64,000 bases of DNA from positions 186,001-250,000 of the forward strand of contig JARHVB010000023.1 of the NCBI GenBank assembly GCA_029222685.1, written 5' to 3'. Below, one piece after another: positions 60,671 to 64,000 of this stretch; position 1 is the stretch's first letter; every line of letters begins with the position of its first letter. This stretch comes from Terripilifer ovatus. Lineage in GTDB: Bacteria > Pseudomonadota > Alphaproteobacteria > Rhizobiales > Beijerinckiaceae. The notes under the pieces were generated by a model. The model ran no database searches and had not been told where the DNA came from. It was given only the letters and a program-made list of their open reading frames with translations. A program made the translations under genes and the position numbers.

Positions 60671-61753
60671 ATGGAGTTTTACGGCTTTAGTCTTGCCGGT
60701 GCCCAGGAAGGGCATTCGCATGTCGACGTGCTGAATGACCTGCTTGATTGCGTCGAGATGTCGGACCGTCTCGGGCTCGATGGATGGTTCTTCGCCGAGC
60801 ACCATGTCGATCCGTATTTTTCGCTGTCGCCATCGCCGAACCTGCTGATCGCGGCAGCCAGCCGCCGCACGCAGCGCCTGCGCCTCGGCAACATGGTCAA
60901 CATCCTGCCGTATCATAATCCTCTGCGCGTCGCGGAAGAGATCAGGATGCTGGACGCGCTGACGGGCGGCCGTCTCGATGTCGGCTTCGGTCGCGGTCAG
61001 GTCAGGACGGAGCAGGCTGCCTTCGGCACGGTTCGCAACGATACCGTCGACATGTTCGATGCGTCCTTCGACGCGATTCGACGGCTTCTTGTCGGCGAAA
61101 CAGTGGATTACGACAACCGCTGGTGGAAGGGGAGCCAGGCTCTCGCGGTTCCCGAAGCGGTCCAGCGGCCGCATCCGCCGCTGTGGATGAGCGCCGCCAG
61201 CGATACCTCGATCGAGAAGAGCGCAAAGCTCGGTCTTCATTGTGCCACAGCGCTTTTGACGCGCCGCATGGCGGACGAGCGCATGGCCCAGTTCCGCAGG
61301 GATTGGGACCGCCATAACCCCGCACGACGCGGTGAGGGAAAATTTGCCATCGTTGCCAACATTGCGATCGCCGACACATTTGCCGATGCCTATGCGCAGG
61401 TGCAGAATGAGTTCGAGAAGAAGCAGGAGCATTTTGCCCGGTCCATCACCGACACGCCGGGCGGCGACGATCAGACCTACAGCAGCCATCGCGAGCAATA
61501 TGAGGCGTTCGCCAAAGGCAGCGCCGACTGGCTGCTCGACAATCACCTGCTGATCGCGGGAACTGTGGAGGACTGCATCAAGCTGGTGGGCGAGATCAAG
61601 CAGCGCGGTATCGATGTGCTGATCTGCAATTTCCACACCGGGCATACGCCGTTCCATCTGTCGCGCCGGTCACTGGAATTGTTTGCCAGTGAGGTCGTGC
61701 CGGCCGTGGAGCAAAGAGCCAGGCCGGGGATGAGGGATCGGCTCACCCTGTGA
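60671..61753 (+). CDS. LLM class flavin-dependent monooxygenase 2
   Basis: A 360-residue luciferase-like protein: LGLDGWFFAEHHVDPYFSLS, RLRLGNMVNILPYHNPLRVA and ALTGGRLDVGFGRGQVRTEQ. The frame is open to 60521, but ATG 60671 (MEFYGFSLAGAQEG) is the family-type start. It is divergent from MarR and followed by a binding protein and amidohydrolase on the same strand, so the arm looks like uptake and breakdown. Related to, but clearly diverged from, LLM 1. Confidence 0.87.
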   Translation: MEFYGFSLAGAQEGHSHVDVLNDLLDCVEMSDRLGLDGWFFAEHHVDPYFSLSPSPNLLIAAASRRTQRLRLGNMVNILPYHNPLRVAEEIRMLDALTGGRLDVGFGRGQVRTEQAAFGTVRNDTVDMFDASFDAIRRLLVGETVDYDNRWWKGSQALAVPEAVQRPHPPLWMSAASDTSIEKSAKLGLHCATALLTRRMADERMAQFRRDWDRHNPARRGEGKFAIVANIAIADTFADAYAQVQNEFEKKQEHFARSITDTPGGDDQTYSSHREQYEAFAKGSADWLLDNHLLIAGTVEDCIKLVGEIKQRGIDVLICNFHTGHTPFHLSRRSLELFASEVVPAVEQRARPGMRDRLTL

Positions 61754-61797
61754 CATAGTCATAAAAAGCATCGTCTAAAGAGACCTGGGAGGGGACA

Positions 61798-63359
61798 ATG
61801 ACTAAACTCAAGGCGTTGATCGTAGGCGCGCTGCTGATGGTGGCGTCGGTATCGTCCACCTCCGCCGCCAACACATTCACCTGGGCCAGTCCGGCCGAGG
61901 TTCCCACCCTAGATCCCCATGGCACTGCGCTCTCGACGGCCATCACCATCTATTCCCTGATCTATGAGCCGTTGGTCAGAAACATCGGCGGCAAGGGGCT
62001 GTTTCCGGCGCTGGCGACCGAGTGGAAAGCAGTCGCGAAGGATCAATGGCGCTTCACGATCCGGCAGAACGTGAAATTCCACGACGGGACGCCTTTCACC
62101 GCCGACGATGTCGTCTTTTCCCTGCAGCGCGTGCGCGCGGAGGGCAGCGACCTGCGTGAATACCTGGACATGGTGCGGGATGTCGTGAAGGTCGACGAGC
62201 GCACGGTCGATGTGTTCACCAAAGACCCCGTCGCAAATCTTCCGGTCCGCATGGCGATGTTTCCCATGATGTCAAGGGCGTGGTCGATCGCGCACGGGAT
62301 AGAGAAGCCTTCGAAGGCGATGCAGGGGGAGCAGAGCTACGCCAATTTCAACGCAAACGGCACCGGTCCCTTCAAGCTTACGCTGCGCCGCCTCGACGAC
62401 CGCACCGAGCTCGAGGTCAATCCGAACTACTGGGACAAGCCGAAACACAACCTGGACAAACTGGTCTTCCGGCCGATCAAGGATGCATCGACGCGCGCGG
62501 CGGCGCTGCAGACCGGCGAGGTCGATCTGATCGACAGCGTGCCGGTCCAGGATGTCGAGCGCTTGAGCCGCGATCCGAAGCTCACGGTATCCAAGATCGG
62601 TGAATGGCGGAACGTCTATTTCGGCATGGACATGGGCCGCGAGACGCTGAACGGCGGCGGCCCGGACGAGAAGAACCCTTTCAAGGACGTGCGGTCCGCA
62701 AGGCCCTGTTCCACGCCATCGATGTCGAGGCGATCAGGACGCGGATCCTGCGCGGTCTGAGCGAGCCGAGCGCCATGCCGGTTGCCGCCACCGTCGACGG
62801 CTACAATGCGGCGGCCGACAAGCGGCCGGCATATAACCTGGATGAGGCGAAGAAGCTGCTGGCGGCCGCCGGCTATCCCAACGGCTTCAAGGTGGATCTG
62901 GACTGCCCCAACGACCGCTGGGTCGCCGATGTGCAGATCTGTACGGCGGTGGTGTCCATGCTGGCGCGCATCGGCATTCAGGTGAACCTGATCGCCCAGC
63001 CGTCGTCGCTGTTCTATGCGAAGATGTTCCAGAAGAAGTCCAGCTTCTTCATGTTCGCCTTCGGCGTTCTCGACGGCGACGGTGCGCTGTTCCTGTCCAG
63101 CGTGCTGCAGACCAATGCCCGATTCAATTTCGGCTTTTACAGCAACCCCAAGGTTGACGATCTCATCAAGCGGGTGGGCATGGAATCCGATGCGGCGGCG
63201 CGCACCAAGATGATGCAGGAAGCCTTCGCCATCGAGCTGGACGATGCCGCCCTCATCGGCCTGCACAGCCAGATGGTTGTCTGGGCGCACAAGAAGAACC
63301 TGAAAGTGGTGCCGACCACCAACGGCATCCTGCCGATCGATCTGTTCCGCTTCGAATAG
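61798..63359 (+). pseudogene. peptide/opine-type ABC substrate-binding protein (SBP_bac_5), frameshifted
   Basis: The first frame (61798-62760) has a signal peptide (LIVGALLMVASVSSTSAA) and family motifs (LATEWKAVAKDQWRFTIRQN, VKFHDGTPFTADDVVFSLQR). Similarity leaves this frame at NPFKDVR and resumes in another frame at VRKALFHAIDVEAI, running to 63359. At about 62692-62695 the sequence GTGCGGTCCGC would restore VRVRKAL if one G were added to the GG. So one base has been lost, or there is a sequencing error. Without the indel the protein would be about 520 residues, the family norm. No permease genes follow. Confidence 0.85.
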
Positions 63360-63378
63360 AGCAGGGCAGCGCTAAGAG

Positions 63379-64000
63379 ATGACGCCTCACCGCATCGACG
63401 TCCATCACCATGTCCTGCCGCCTTACTACGTCCAGGAGGAGGGTAAGCGGCTGCTGGCCAATGCGCCGAGCTATGCGCGGGTGCTGGAGTGGACGCCGCA
63501 GGCCTCGATCGAGGCGATGGATCGCGCCGGTGTGAAGACGTCGATGACCTCGGTCGCCACGTTCGGGCTGAGCCCGAACGACCGGCAATATCGCAAAACC
63601 CTGGCGCGCGAATGCAATGTCTATGCGTCCGAGCTTTGCAAGTGTCATTCCGGGCGGTTCGGCATGTTCACCACCTTGCCGATGCCGCATGTCAAGGAGA
63701 CGCTGGAGGAAATCGCCTACGGCTTCGATGTCCTCGGCGCCGATGGCGTCTGCATGATGACGAACTACGACAATCGATGGCCGGGCGACCCGGAATTCGC
63801 CCCTGTCTTCGACGAGTTGAACCGCCGCCGCGCCGTCATCTATTTCCATCCGACCGTGGCGCCGTGCTGTGTTGGCCTGATCCCGGAAATTCCTTCGGCC
63901 TTTCTGGAATATCCGTTCGATACGACGCGCGCCATTTCCAGCCTGCTCTACACGGGCACGCTGTCGCGTTGCCCGGACGCGCGTTTCATTTTTTCGCATG
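63379..64000 (+). CDS. amidohydrolase, ACMSD/decarboxylase family (3' truncated by window)
   Basis: The frame starts at ATG 63379, 19 bases after the preceding stop, and is open to the end of the window (207 codons). It begins MTPHRIDVHHHVLPPYYVQE with the metal-binding HxH-type motif, has VIYFHPTVAP and ends in RFIFSH, where the next ligand His lies. LEYPFDTTRA matches the amidohydrolase at 39909, so the two are related. It probably decarboxylates or hydrolyses a product of the LLM step. Confidence 0.87.
   Translation, partial: MTPHRIDVHHHVLPPYYVQEEGKRLLANAPSYARVLEWTPQASIEAMDRAGVKTSMTSVATFGLSPNDRQYRKTLARECNVYASELCKCHSGRFGMFTTLPMPHVKETLEEIAYGFDVLGADGVCMMTNYDNRWPGDPEFAPVFDELNRRRAVIYFHPTVAPCCVGLIPEIPSAFLEYPFDTTRAISSLLYTGTLSRCPDARFIFSH

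Overview
The window looks like chromosomal DNA of a high-GC alphaproteobacterium, most likely Hyphomicrobiales (Bradyrhizobium, Rhodopseudomonas or Pseudolabrys-like). This is inferred from the ctaA/DUF2842/metY neighbourhood, a RpoE-ChrR singlet-oxygen locus, NasS-NasT nitrate control, the many orphan solute-binding proteins and dispersed palindromic repeats. I see no insertion sequence, prophage, CRISPR array or rRNA.

Layout. 1-2435: end of an alpha/beta hydrolase, a VOC protein, a DUF2842 protein and heme A synthase ctaA. 2524-8471: a bidirectional catabolic block around a MarR regulator. One arm carries a 2-oxoglutarate-type oxygenase and a glutathione S-transferase (GST). The other carries an SDR dehydrogenase, a class II aldolase, a second related GST and an exported binding protein. 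8479-10369: NnrU-like protein and metY. 10563-14154: a catabolic run with a binding protein, alpha/beta hydrolase, NTF2-like protein and an intradiol (hydroxyquinol-type) dioxygenase. 14200-25753: mixed metabolic genes (TTT binding proteins, MFS, CoA-binding protein, enoyl-CoA hydratase, thioesterase, Mpl-like ligase, MetE-like protein, LysR).

25947-38578 is a complete nitrate assimilation locus on the minus strand: nasT-nasS, a leader with an intrinsic terminator and candidate ANTAR-target loops, nrtA-nrtB-nrtD, an FAD oxidoreductase, nirA-like siroheme reductase, an unusual Fe-S/CysJ-like flavoprotein and nasA. A sigma-54 type promoter precedes nasT. The likely logic is nitrogen-controlled synthesis of the sensor and antiterminator, nitrate-triggered release of NasT, and read-through of the leader terminator.

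38890-43542: LysR, amidohydrolase, TTT binding protein and a Baeyer-Villiger type monooxygenase. 43718-50269: a RpoE-ChrR locus with an FAD oxidoreductase, DUF1365, DUF1295 and a cyclopropane/furan fatty-acid type methyltransferase. Two promoters share TGATCC-N18-TAG. 50613-57106: an exported methyltransferase, a degenerate GGDEF protein, recJ, tRNA-Glu, a PHA-related protein, a response regulator and a lipoprotein. 57143-64000: a second catabolic cluster with an acyl-CoA ligase, two luciferase-like monooxygenases sharing an operator-like motif, a MarR regulator, a frameshifted peptide-type binding protein and a truncated amidohydrolase.

The systems I would look at first are the shared operator of the luciferase-like/MarR cluster, the GST/SDR/oxygenase bidirectional cluster, and the nas leader with its Fe-S flavoprotein. 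None can be called new without database searches.
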